Positions 26,777 through 34,435 of a stretch of DNA of 64,000 nt are shown here, piece after piece (within the stretch, counting starts at the first letter, position 1; each line of letters starts with the position of its first letter). The stretch spans positions 932,743 through 996,742 of the forward strand of contig NZ_NSKH01000018.1 of NCBI RefSeq assembly GCF_003144095.1, in the 5' to 3' direction. The translations under genes and the position numbers were made by a program. The notes under the pieces were generated by a model. It was not told where the DNA came from. It searched no databases and saw nothing but the letters and a program-made list of their open reading frames with translations. The stretch is from Streptomyces sp. ICBB 8177. GTDB taxonomy: Bacteria; Actinomycetota; Actinomycetes; Streptomycetales; Streptomycetaceae.

Positions 26777-27385
26777 GTGTCTGAGGATGTGGGCGGTAAG
26801 CCGTTCCCGGACGGTGACGACCACGGAGACGCGGGCGACGCGTTCGCATCCGTGGTCCTTGACGAGGCCTTCGTGGAGGCCGCGGTCTTCCACGAACCCA
26901 GCGCGGGCGAGCGCATGCTCGCCGCCGCCCAGGCGAGGGCGGAGGCGGAGGCCACCCGGGCGAGGGTCGGCGGCGCCGACGACGACGGCCCGGACGACGA
27001 CCCCCGGTACTACGAGGGCACCTACGGGCCGGGCGAGTACGACGCCTTCGCCGCCGAGCACGGCCGCTTCGGCGTCTACCGCCAGCGCCACATCTACGGC
27101 ACGCCGGCCCGCTGGCACCGCACCGTCGCGTGGGTGCTGGCGCTCGTGATGGGCGTCGGCGTGGTCTCGCTGGCCTTCGCCGCGGTCTACCGCACCGGTG
27201 GCCAGGGCCGCCAGCCCGCCCCGCCGCCCGCCACCGGCCGCGCGGACCTGCCCCGGGCCACCACCCGCCCGACCGCCGCGACCACCGCGGGGCCGCTGCT
27301 GACCGGGGGCGGCGCGCCGGTCGGCACCGGCTCGCCCACCGGCGGCGCCCCGCCCACCGGGGCGGCCACCGGGGCGACCCGCTGA
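26777..27385 (+). CDS. Single-pass membrane protein of unknown function, first of a tandem pair
   Basis: From GTG 26777 this is a 202-residue protein. The first 115 residues are acidic and cytoplasmic by prediction, with ASVVLDEAFVEAAVFHEPSA near residue 25 and a tyrosine/glycine stretch PRYYEGTYGPGEYDAFAAEHG. One transmembrane helix follows (VAWVLALVMGVGVVSLAFAAV), then a Pro/Thr/Gly-rich outer tail of about 65 residues. No catalytic motif is seen. TACCCT lies six bases before the GTG, so the message is probably leaderless. The gene downstream at 27478 shares the VxDExFVxAA motif and the same topology, so the two are probably related by duplication or bind a common partner. Function unknown. 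Confidence 0.7.
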   Translation: MSEDVGGKPFPDGDDHGDAGDAFASVVLDEAFVEAAVFHEPSAGERMLAAAQARAEAEATRARVGGADDDGPDDDPRYYEGTYGPGEYDAFAAEHGRFGVYRQRHIYGTPARWHRTVAWVLALVMGVGVVSLAFAAVYRTGGQGRQPAPPPATGRADLPRATTRPTAATTAGPLLTGGGAPVGTGSPTGGAPPTGAATGATR

Positions 27386-27477
27386 GGGGCCGCTTGCGGC
27401 TCTTGGGATGACTGCCTTTCAGGACTACTTGCGGCACGGGACGTTCAGCCCGCGGGGCGGAGACCTACTCTTGTCGT

Positions 27478-28581
27478 ATGACCGGGCGTGGAGACCCCCC
27501 GGAGGGGACGCCCCAGGGCCTTCCGGGAGGCGGTGACGACGAGTACGGAGCCATCGTGTTCGATGAGTCGTTCGTTCGTGCTGCCCGGATACGGGAGTTC
27601 TCCGCCCGCGAGCGGCTGGCCGGCGCGACCCGGGCGACCCGGCCCCGGCACCCGTGGGGTACCGGCGGAGCCCGCCCGCAGGCGTACGTCCTGGTCCTGC
27701 TGATCGCCCTCGCCTTCGGCAGCGCGATCTACCTGGGGGTGCGCCACCACTACCGGCCCGCCGCGCCGCCCGCCGCCGCTCCGCTGCGCATCACCCTGGT
27801 GCCGCTCGTCCCCCCGGGACCGGTGCCCGCCGCGAGCGCCGACCCGCTCTACGCCGCCGACGACGTGGCCCACTACCCGATCGGCCTCCAGGGCGTCTCC
27901 CTCCCGGCGGCCCACCGCACCGCGCACTTCACGGCCGGCCAGGTCGGCGAGGCGCTCGGCCTCACCCAGGAGTACCTGGTCGCCTCCTCGCTGGACGAGG
28001 CCGCGCTGACCGGCGGCGACGTGCGCGAGGTGCGCGACCTGCTCGATCAGGGGCAGCTCACCCAGTTCGACCACAGCCTGGCCAGCCCCGCCGACGACGG
28101 GCGTCACGCGGCGACCGGCTGGCTGGTGCGCTTCGATCCCGCCCGCTACCAACTGGCCGACCCCGGCATCCGCGTGCGCGGCACGGTCAGCTACGCCGAG
28201 CGGGACGGCGGCGCGGGACTGGAGGTCGACACCGACCACACGCTGGTCTACCGGATCCGCGCCGCGGGCACCTCCGCCGACCGCCCGGCCTCGCTGTTCA
28301 CCGTGCGGCGCAGACTGAGCCTGTACTTCGACCGGGACGACCTGGCGGACCATCAGCTCCAGCTGCGGCAGGCCGCCGTCGAGGCCGGGCCGCTGACCTG
28401 TGCGGGCGACCCGTCCGGCTACTTCCGGCCGCTGCTGGCCGGACAGAGCGCCGCCACCGGCTCCGGCACCGATCCGTACGACCGTGCCGAGCCGATGGCG
28501 GCGGGCTGCGGAGCCCTCAGCCCTGGTCCGAGTCCGGCTCCGGGCCGGAGCCGGGACCGGAGCGCGCCCCCGAGCCGGTGA
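27478..28581 (+). CDS. Single-pass membrane protein of unknown function, second of a tandem pair
   Basis: A 367-residue protein. After a disordered start it has AIVFDESFVRAARIREFSARER, alike in position and pattern to the upstream neighbour. A transmembrane helix follows at about residues 68-85 (AYVLVLLIALAFGSAIYLGV). The outer domain of about 250 residues has PIGLQGVSLPAAHRTAHFTA, EALGLTQEYLVASSLDEAAL and a C-terminal SLYFDRDDL region; the end is Pro/Ser/Arg-rich. TACTCT lies six bases before ATG 27478, again suggesting a leaderless message. Its last 65 bases overlap the convergent M48 protease gene. I do not recognise the outer domain; no function is offered. Confidence 0.75.
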   Translation: MTGRGDPPEGTPQGLPGGGDDEYGAIVFDESFVRAARIREFSARERLAGATRATRPRHPWGTGGARPQAYVLVLLIALAFGSAIYLGVRHHYRPAAPPAAAPLRITLVPLVPPGPVPAASADPLYAADDVAHYPIGLQGVSLPAAHRTAHFTAGQVGEALGLTQEYLVASSLDEAALTGGDVREVRDLLDQGQLTQFDHSLASPADDGRHAATGWLVRFDPARYQLADPGIRVRGTVSYAERDGGAGLEVDTDHTLVYRIRAAGTSADRPASLFTVRRRLSLYFDRDDLADHQLQLRQAAVEAGPLTCAGDPSGYFRPLLAGQSAATGSGTDPYDRAEPMAAGCGALSPGPSPAPGRSRDRSAPPSR

Positions 28582-29629
28582 ACCGGTCGCGCAGCTTGCC
28601 GCCGATGTCCCCGGCGCCGGTCGATATGTCCCGGATCAAGCCCATCAGCGGGTCCTTGCTGCTCTTGACCGAATCGGCGTAGTGGTTGGCCGACTCCTTG
28701 AAGGACTCGTACACCGAGGTGTCCTTGTCCTCCTCGCGGCGCGGGTAGTGGCCGTCCATGATCCGCTGGTAGTCCCGGCTGGCCGCCCACTTGCGCAGCT
28801 CGGCCGCCCGGACCGTGGTGAAGGGGTGGGTGCGCGGCAGCACGTTGAGGATCTTCAGCACCGAGTCGCGCAGGTCGCCGCCCGCCTCGTACTCGTCGGC
28901 CTGCTTGAGGAACTCGTCCACGTTCATCTCGTGCAGGTGGTTGCCGCCCGCCAGCTTCATCAGGCCGCGCATGGACGCCTGGAGGTCCTGGCCGACCAGC
29001 AGCCCGGCCCGGTCCGCCGACAGCTCCGACTTGCGGAACCACTCGCGCAGCGCGGTGACGATCGCCATGATCGCGACGTTGCCCAGCGGGATCCACGCCA
29101 CGCGCAGCGCCAGGCTGGTCAGGAAGAGCAGCACCGTGCGGTAGACCGAGTGGCCGGACAGCGCGTGGCCCACCTCGTGGCCGACGACCGCGCGCATCTC
29201 CTCCTCGTCCAGCAGCTCCACCAGGCCCGTGGTGACCACGATGATCGGCTCGTCCAGGCCGATGCACATCGCGTTGGGCTGCGGGTCCTGGTTGACGTAC
29301 ATCGGCGGGACCTTCTCCAGGTCCAGGATGTAGCAGGCGTCGCGCAGCATGTCGTTCAGGTGCGGGAACTGCCTCTCGCCCACCCGCACCGAGTCCGACA
29401 GGAACAGCAGCCGCAGCGAACGCTCGGGCAGCAGTCCGCTGAGCGCCTTGAACACGGTGTCGAAGCCGCTCAGCTTGCGCAGCGCCACCAGCGCCGAGCG
29501 GTCCGCCGGATGCTCGTAGGCGCGTGAGGAGATACCGGGGAAGCGCCTGCGGCTGCGGCTGGGCACGGTCCCGCCGGGCGTCCCGGTGCCGGACTCGCCG
29601 GCGCCACCTGATTCGTTCGGCACGGTCAT
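28517..29629 (-). CDS. M48-family zinc metallopeptidase
   Basis: A 370-residue peptidase of the HtpX/Ste24 class. The zinc motif is VVGHEVGHALSGH near residue 155, with the third ligand in KSELSADRAGL. Hydrophobic stretches around the motif (VLLFLTSLALRVAWIPLGNVA) suggest membrane attachment with the active site facing the cytoplasm. The N-terminal part contains NAMCIGLDEPIIVVTTGLVEL, typical of the family; the C-terminal 110 residues are charged and variable. Members degrade or process membrane proteins under stress. It converges with, and overlaps by 65 bases, the membrane protein gene at 27478, and is divergent from a tiny membrane protein gene. No signal peptide is visible. Confidence 0.92.
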   Translation of the reverse strand: MTVPNESGGAGESGTGTPGGTVPSRSRRRFPGISSRAYEHPADRSALVALRKLSGFDTVFKALSGLLPERSLRLLFLSDSVRVGERQFPHLNDMLRDACYILDLEKVPPMYVNQDPQPNAMCIGLDEPIIVVTTGLVELLDEEEMRAVVGHEVGHALSGHSVYRTVLLFLTSLALRVAWIPLGNVAIMAIVTALREWFRKSELSADRAGLLVGQDLQASMRGLMKLAGGNHLHEMNVDEFLKQADEYEAGGDLRDSVLKILNVLPRTHPFTTVRAAELRKWAASRDYQRIMDGHYPRREEDKDTSVYESFKESANHYADSVKSSKDPLMGLIRDISTGAGDIGGKLRDRFTGSGARSGPGSGPEPDSDQG

Positions 29630-29719
29630 TGGGCCTCAATCCCTTGATAGCCGGTGCGTGCTCGTCCCCCGTACCACCCCACCTTAGGGCCCGGCACCGA
29701 CAGGGCTACGCTGAACGGC

Positions 29720-29878
29720 ATGCACAACCCCGTGACGCACGACCCCACCACACTGCTGGCCGTGGCCTCCGACTCGGCAGGCCCCGGCTGGCTGCTGCGC
29801 ACCGTGATCGTCGTGTCGGTGCTCGGTGCCGCCTTCCTCGCCTGGTTCCTCCTGCGCGGTTACGGCGACAGGGACTGA
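29720..29878 (+). CDS. 52-residue single-pass membrane protein
   Basis: MHNPVTHDPTTLLAVASD, then one transmembrane helix (WLLRTVIVVSVLGAAFLAWF) and a short positive end (LLRGYGDRD). TACGCT at 29707-29712 lies seven bases before the ATG, fitting a leaderless message. There is no ribosome binding site. It stands upstream of another tiny membrane protein and nadD on the same strand, and divergent from the M48 protease. Small proteins of this kind are easily missed; the match of start signal and clean hydrophobic segment supports a real gene. Function unknown. Confidence 0.65.
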   Translation: MHNPVTHDPTTLLAVASDSAGPGWLLRTVIVVSVLGAAFLAWFLLRGYGDRD

Positions 29879-30079
29879 CCGGACGCGGACTGACGGGCGG
29901 TTACCTGGGCGAACCGCTCCCGATTCGCTTCTGTTGACGCTCGATCTCGTACTGCTCGTACTGGACGTACACAGTCAGGACGCGCGGGACCTGCGTAGGG
30001 TTCCGCGTGCCCACGGACGTACCATGTGCCACGAGTTCCAGACGGACGAGTCCTCCGACCGCAAGGGGTCCAGCCGACC

Positions 30080-30226
30080 ATGACCGCACACATCCCAGCA
30101 GCTGTGGCAGCGCTCGCCGAGGGTGGCCAGCACAACAGCCTGAACCCGATCCTGACCGGTGGCGGCGCGCTGTTCGCGCTCCTGTTCCTGCTGTGGATCG
30201 TCACCCGGTTCAACCGGGACCGCTGA
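30080..30226 (+). CDS. 48-residue single-pass membrane protein
   Basis: [20 protein letters not shown], then a helix ([21 protein letters not shown]) ending in NRDR. AAGGGG stands about ten bases before ATG 30080. The plan (short N-terminus, one helix, positive C-terminus) mirrors the protein at 29720, and both lie just upstream of nadD in the same direction. It may be co-transcribed with nadD, whose ATG is 50 bases downstream. No domain is recognised and no function is proposed. Confidence 0.65.
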   Translation: MTAHIPAAVAALAEGGQHNSLNPILTGGGALFALLFLLWIVTRFNRDR

Positions 30227-30275
30227 CCCCGGGCCGGCCCCGGCTCCCGCCGGACGCCAAGTAGGGTGTGCTCGC

Positions 30276-30935
30276 ATGGGAGAGCAGGCAGCGTCCGGGC
30301 GCCCCTCCGGACTGATCGTGGTCGACGACGGAGGGGCCGGGCCGGTGAAGAGACGACTCGGTGTGATGGGCGGCACGTTCGACCCGGTGCACCACGGGCA
30401 CCTGGTGGCCGCGAGTGAGGTCGCGAGCCTCTTCCACCTCGACGAGGTGGTCTTCGTCCCCACCGGTCAGCCCTGGCAGAAGGAACACCAGCGGGTCTCC
30501 CCGGCGGAGGACCGCTATCTCATGACGGTCATCGCGACCGCGTCCAACCCGCAGTTCTCGGTCAGCCGCACCGACATCGACCGCGGCGGCCGCACCTACA
30601 CCCTCGACACGCTGCGGGATCTGCGCGCCCAGTACGGCGACGTGGACCTCTTCTTCATCACCGGCGCGGACGCGCTCTCCCAGATCTTCTCCTGGCGGGA
30701 CGCCGAGGAACTCTTCTCGATGGCGCATTTCATCGGAGTGACCCGCCCGGGGCACACTCTGTCGGACCCCGGGATCCCCGACGGCGGAGTGTCCCTCGTC
30801 GAGATCCCGGCCCTGGCCATCTCCTCGTCCGACTGCCGGCAGCGGGTGGCCCGGGGCGAACCGGTCTGGTACCTGGTGCCGGACGGCGTGGTGCGCTACA
30901 TCAACAAACGGAAGCTGTACCGGGACGCCGGATAG
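30276..30935 (+). CDS. nadD: Nicotinate-nucleotide adenylyltransferase
   Basis: A 219-residue nucleotidyltransferase that joins nicotinate mononucleotide and ATP to give deamido-NAD. The HxGH motif is in [18 protein letters not shown], the second conserved site is [13 protein letters not shown], and the C-terminus [15 protein letters not shown] is typical. The N-terminal 23 residues before the Rossmann strand are extra; GTG 30345 would give the usual shorter form, but TAGGGT at 30262-30267 is eight bases before ATG 30276 and supports the longer one. Downstream genes (LCP protein, rsfS, phosphatase) follow in the same direction, the usual actinobacterial nadD-rsfS grouping. Confidence 0.95.
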   Translation: MGEQAASGRPSGLIVVDDGGAGPVKRRLGVMGGTFDPVHHGHLVAASEVASLFHLDEVVFVPTGQPWQKEHQRVSPAEDRYLMTVIATASNPQFSVSRTDIDRGGRTYTLDTLRDLRAQYGDVDLFFITGADALSQIFSWRDAEELFSMAHFIGVTRPGHTLSDPGIPDGGVSLVEIPALAISSSDCRQRVARGEPVWYLVPDGVVRYINKRKLYRDAG

Positions 30936-30972
30936 CCTGCGGGCGGCAGTCGTGCGATCGGGAGGGGCACTG

Positions 30973-32811
30973 GTGAGTGATCAGGAGCAGTACGGCCAGG
31001 AGCCCTACCGGGGCCGCGACCCGTACGCCCCGTACTCGCCCGGCTACCCGCAGCCTCAGCCGCAGGACCACGAAGGCCAGGACGGCTACGAGGGATACGA
31101 CCCGTACGCCGACCAGGTCCCGCCCGGGCAGCAGCAGTACGCGCAGCAGCAACAGCAGCAGTACGCACAGCAAGAGCAGTACGCACAACACCAGCAATAC
31201 GGCGGTCAGTCCTACCCCGGCCCGGCGGCCCAGGGCTACCCGGAGCAGTCCCAGGGCCAGGGCTACGGAGCCCAGGGCCACACCCCGTACCCGAACCAGG
31301 GGTACGGGGGCCAGGGCTACGCGGAACAGGGCTACGCCGGCCAGGACTACGCGGGCCAGGGCTACCCGGAGCAGGGGTACGCCGGTCAGCGGCATCCCGT
31401 CCAGCCGCATCCCGGCCAGGGCTACGGGCCGGAGCAGGGCCACCCGGAGCAGGAGCACCCCGCCGCCCAGCCCTCCGCCGCCGTGCCCCAGCAGCGCTCA
31501 CCCGGGCCGGGGCCCGCCGAAGCGGAATCCGGGCCGCCCTCCGGCGCGCAGGGAACGCAAGGGGACTTCCACACCGAGGAGTTCGCCTTCGTCGAGGAGG
31601 AGGACGAGCAGGCCGAGGACGTCATCGACTGGCTGAAGTTCTCCGAGTCCCGCACCGAGCGGCGCGACGAACGCAAGCGCCGGGGCCGCCATCGGGTCGT
31701 GCTGCTGGTCGTGGTGCTCGCGCTGGCCCTGGCGGGCGGCGTCGGCTACCTGTGGCAGTCGGGCAGGCTGCCGGGGCTGGGCGCGGGCCGGGGCACGGCA
31801 GCCGCCGCGGGCGCCCAGAAGCGCGACGTGATCGTGGTGCACCTGCGCGAGGTCGACAGCGACGACAGCTCCACCGCGCTGCTGGTGGGCAACGAGACCA
31901 CCGGCGAGGGCACCACCGTGCTGCTCCCCAACTCGCTGACCCTCAGCCCCGACGCGGGGACCACCACGCTGGCCAAGTCCGTGGTGGACGACGGCGCGGC
32001 GCCCACCCGTGACGGGCTCGACACCCTGCTGGGCGCCGACATCCAGGGCACCTGGCGGCTGGACACGCCGTACCTGGAGATCCTTGTGGACGCCGTCGGC
32101 GGCATCACGCTGGACGCGGACGCCACCGTCGCCTCCGGCGGCAAGACGCTGGTCACCGCGGGCAAGGGCCAGGAACTCGACGGCCAGGCCGCGGTCGCCT
32201 ACGCCACCTACCGGGCGCCCGGCGAGCCGCAGTCCCAGCAGCTCGCCCGGTTCGGGCAGGTCATGCAGGCGGTGCTGACGAAGATGCCGGCCACCGCCTC
32301 CGCCGCCACCAAGATCGTCAACACCCTGGGCGCGATCCCCGACCCCTCGCTGTCCAACGCCCAACTCGGCGCGACCCTGGCCCAGTTGGCGCAGCAGGCG
32401 CAGGGCGGCCACTACCGCACCACCATGCTGCCCGTGCGGAGCGACGGCACCCTCAGCGAGCAGGCCACCGACGACGTGGTGAAGAACGTGCTGGGCGGCG
32501 CCGTGAAGAACGCCGACCCCAGCGGCATCCCCACGGTCGCGGTGCGCAACGCGACCGGCAGCGCCAAGTCGGGCGACGCCGCCCAGGTGCAGGTCGTCAA
32601 CTCCGGCTACACCTACGTCAGTGGCGGCACCGCCGCGCCGCAGAGCCGCTCCCAGGTGCTGTACGGCTCGACCGCGCAGAAGGCGGCGGCGGGCGAGCTG
32701 GCCAAGACGCTGGGGCTGTCCGCCTCCGAGGTCCGCCAGGGCCAGGGCGCGGCGAACGCGCAGATCACGGTGGTGCTCGGCGCGGACTACCACCCGGCGG
32801 CCGGTTCGTAG
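30973..32811 (+). CDS. LCP-like / LytR_C cell-envelope protein with Gln/Tyr/Gly-rich N-terminus
   Basis: A 612-residue membrane protein. Residues 1-170 are low-complexity, with runs of QQQYAQ and GYxxQGY repeats, followed by an acidic stretch. One transmembrane helix lies at about 240-258 (VVLLVVVLALALAGGVGYLW). The outer part resembles a LytR-CpsA-Psr domain (about 280-430; LDGQAAVAYATYRAP, DTLLGADIQG) and ends with a LytR_C domain (about 520-605; PTVAVRNATG, ANAQITVVLGADYHPAAGS). The canonical LCP arginines are not seen: the PRDT position reads LPNS and the YARxR position reads YATYR. GGAGGG precedes GTG 30973. It may bind rather than ligate cell-wall polymers; that is inference. Confidence 0.82.
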   Translation: MSDQEQYGQEPYRGRDPYAPYSPGYPQPQPQDHEGQDGYEGYDPYADQVPPGQQQYAQQQQQQYAQQEQYAQHQQYGGQSYPGPAAQGYPEQSQGQGYGAQGHTPYPNQGYGGQGYAEQGYAGQDYAGQGYPEQGYAGQRHPVQPHPGQGYGPEQGHPEQEHPAAQPSAAVPQQRSPGPGPAEAESGPPSGAQGTQGDFHTEEFAFVEEEDEQAEDVIDWLKFSESRTERRDERKRRGRHRVVLLVVVLALALAGGVGYLWQSGRLPGLGAGRGTAAAAGAQKRDVIVVHLREVDSDDSSTALLVGNETTGEGTTVLLPNSLTLSPDAGTTTLAKSVVDDGAAPTRDGLDTLLGADIQGTWRLDTPYLEILVDAVGGITLDADATVASGGKTLVTAGKGQELDGQAAVAYATYRAPGEPQSQQLARFGQVMQAVLTKMPATASAATKIVNTLGAIPDPSLSNAQLGATLAQLAQQAQGGHYRTTMLPVRSDGTLSEQATDDVVKNVLGGAVKNADPSGIPTVAVRNATGSAKSGDAAQVQVVNSGYTYVSGGTAAPQSRSQVLYGSTAQKAAAGELAKTLGLSASEVRQGQGAANAQITVVLGADYHPAAGS

Positions 32812-32870
32812 CCGGGCCGCCGCACGGCGGGGCCCGTCGCCGGGCGCGGCGCCGGCCCGGCGAGATCAGG

Positions 32871-32930
32871 TGACATGTCCGCCATAGAAAGATGACATGT
32901 CCGCCGTAGAAAACGGCGGCGGACATGTCA
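32871..32930. repeat. Direct and inverted copies of TGACATGTCCGCC ahead of rsfS
   Basis: TGACATGTCCGCC occurs at 32871-32883 and again at 32893-32905, both followed by (A/G)TAGAAA, and its reverse complement is at 32918-32930. Copies two and three form a 14-base perfect stem with a ten-base loop; copy one can compete for the same partner. Each core GACATGTC is itself an eight-base palindrome. It could be a tandem operator, an RNA switch or a small mobile repeat. Confidence 0.8.
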
Positions 32931-32983
32931 CCGGGACGTGAGACCCTGGTGGGGTACCCGTACCCGACCGGAAAGCACACCCT

Positions 32984-33418
32984 GTGACCGCCACGGACCG
33001 CTCCATCGAGCTGATCAGCACCGCCGCCCAGGCAGCGGCCGACAAGCTCGCGCACGACATCATCGCGTACGACGTCAGCGACGTGCTGTCGATCACGGAC
33101 GCGTTCCTGCTGGCCTCCGCGCCCAACGACCGGCAGGTCAAGGCCATCGTCGACGAGGTCGAGGAGCGGCTGAACAAGGAACTCGGCGCCAAGCCGGTGC
33201 GCCGCGAGGGCGAGCGCGACGGCCGCTGGGTCCTGCTGGACTACGTCGACATCGTCGTCCACGTCCAGCACGCCGAGGAGCGCGTCTTCTACGCGCTGGA
33301 GCGGCTGTGGAAGGACTGCCCGGAGATCGAGCTGCCCAAGGACGCGGTGGAGACCCGCGGCAAGGCGGCCGAGTACGCCCGCGAGCGGGACGCCCAGCCG
33401 GACGGGGAGACGAACTGA
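32984..33418 (+). CDS. rsfS: Ribosomal silencing factor RsfS
   Basis: A 144-residue RsfS/Iojap protein. It binds ribosomal protein L14 and keeps the ribosomal subunits apart when nutrients are scarce. Conserved parts are AAQAAADKLAHDIIAYDVSD, DAFLLASAPNDRQVKAIVDE and WVLLDYVDIVVHVQ, the last being the hallmark of the family; length is normal with a short acidic tail. GTG 32984 is chosen because homology starts a few residues later. The stop overlaps the CTG start of the phosphatase gene, indicating translational coupling. The repeat at 32871-32930 lies directly upstream. Confidence 0.96.
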   Translation: MTATDRSIELISTAAQAAADKLAHDIIAYDVSDVLSITDAFLLASAPNDRQVKAIVDEVEERLNKELGAKPVRREGERDGRWVLLDYVDIVVHVQHAEERVFYALERLWKDCPEIELPKDAVETRGKAAEYARERDAQPDGETN

Positions 33419-34092
33419 GCGCCCCGGCCGCGTCCGGCGGCGCCGCACCCCAGGCCGGACGGGGACGCCGCATCGTCCTGTGGCGGCACGGCCAGACCGC
33501 CTGGAACCTGGAGCGCCGCTTCCAGGGCACCACGGACATCCCGCTCACCGAGACCGGTGTGGCCCAGGCACGGCGGGCCGCCCGGCTGCTGGCCGCGCTC
33601 GGCCCGGACGCGCTCGTCTCCTCCGACCTGGAGCGCGCCCGCCACACCGCCGCCGAGCTGACCGCCGTCACCGGCCTGGAGCCCACGTACTACGAGGGCC
33701 TGCGGGAGACCTACGCGGGCGTCTGGCAGGGCCTGACCAACGGCGAGATCATGGCCCGCTACGGCGAGCAGTACGCGGCCTGGAAGCGCGGCGAGCCGGT
33801 CCGGCGCGGCGGCGGCGAGCTGGAGACCGAGGTCGCCGACCGGGCGGCCCCCATCGTGCTGCGCGAGGTCGAGAAGCTGCCGGAGGACGGCACGCTGGTC
33901 GTCGTCAGCCACGGCGGCGCGATCCGCACCACGATCGGCCGCATCCTGGGCCTCGCCCCGTCGTCCTGGGAGTCGCTCGGCGGGCTGTCGAACTGCTGCT
34001 GGTCGGTCCTGGGCGAGGGCGTGCGCGGCTGGCGCCTGCTGGAGCACAACGCGGGCACCCTGCCCGAGCCGGTGCTCGGCGACGACGCCTGA
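33415..34092 (+). CDS. Histidine phosphatase family protein, CTG start coupled to rsfS
   Basis: A 225-residue phosphoglycerate-mutase-like phosphatase. The phospho-histidine motif is LWRHGQTAWNLERRFQG, and the second histidine is in VVVSHGGAIRTTIGR. The substrate could be a sugar phosphate or nucleotide; members next to rsfS in actinobacteria are annotated variously. No ATG, GTG or TTG occurs in frame between the rsfS stop and the RHG motif, and none lies close upstream, whereas CTG 33415 overlaps the rsfS stop (CTGA) and follows GGGGA at good distance. I therefore place the start there. The gene is followed by a tRNA-Ala. Confidence 0.9.
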   Translation: MSAPAASGGAAPQAGRGRRIVLWRHGQTAWNLERRFQGTTDIPLTETGVAQARRAARLLAALGPDALVSSDLERARHTAAELTAVTGLEPTYYEGLRETYAGVWQGLTNGEIMARYGEQYAAWKRGEPVRRGGGELETEVADRAAPIVLREVEKLPEDGTLVVVSHGGAIRTTIGRILGLAPSSWESLGGLSNCCWSVLGEGVRGWRLLEHNAGTLPEPVLGDDA

Positions 34093-34186
34093 GGGCGGTC
34101 CCCGGGAGCGGATTTCGTATCCGGGCAGGTCACACGCTAAGCTCTAGGTGTTCCGAACGAGCGGCGAGTACGCGAGCGGGAACAGC

Positions 34187-34259
34187 GGGGCTATAGCTCA
34201 GTTGGTAGAGCGCCTGCATGGCATGCAGGAGGTCAGGAGTTCAATTCTCCTTAGCTCCA
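34187..34259 (+). tRNA. tRNA-Ala (anticodon GGC)
   Basis: The 73-base gene folds as a cloverleaf. The acceptor stem GGGGCTA pairs with TAGCTCC and includes the G3:U70 pair that defines alanine tRNAs; discriminator base is A. The anticodon arm is CCTGC-ATGGCAT-GCAGG with anticodon GGC; the T arm is AGGAG-TTCAATT-CTCCT. CCA is not encoded. A TAAGCT -10-like box is at 34138-34143. Confidence 0.96.
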
Positions 34260-34313
34260 CGAAGGCGAGAGGCGAGGCGTGGCCGCGTAGAAGCGCGGAC
34301 CGCCTCGCCTTCG
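34260..34313 (+). terminator. Hairpin after tRNA-Ala
   Basis: CGAAGGCGAG (34260-34269) is complementary to CTCGCCTTCG (34304-34313), directly after the tRNA. Confidence 0.65.
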
Positions 34314-34435
34314 TCGTCTCTCCGTACACCTGGTCTGCGGGCTTGCGGGCGCTTCGCCCCCCGCGTCGCCGTGGCGTTCGGCTTCGTCCGCCCCAACTGG
34401 GCGCGGCTGCCCAGGCGTCGGCGGGCGGGGAAGCG

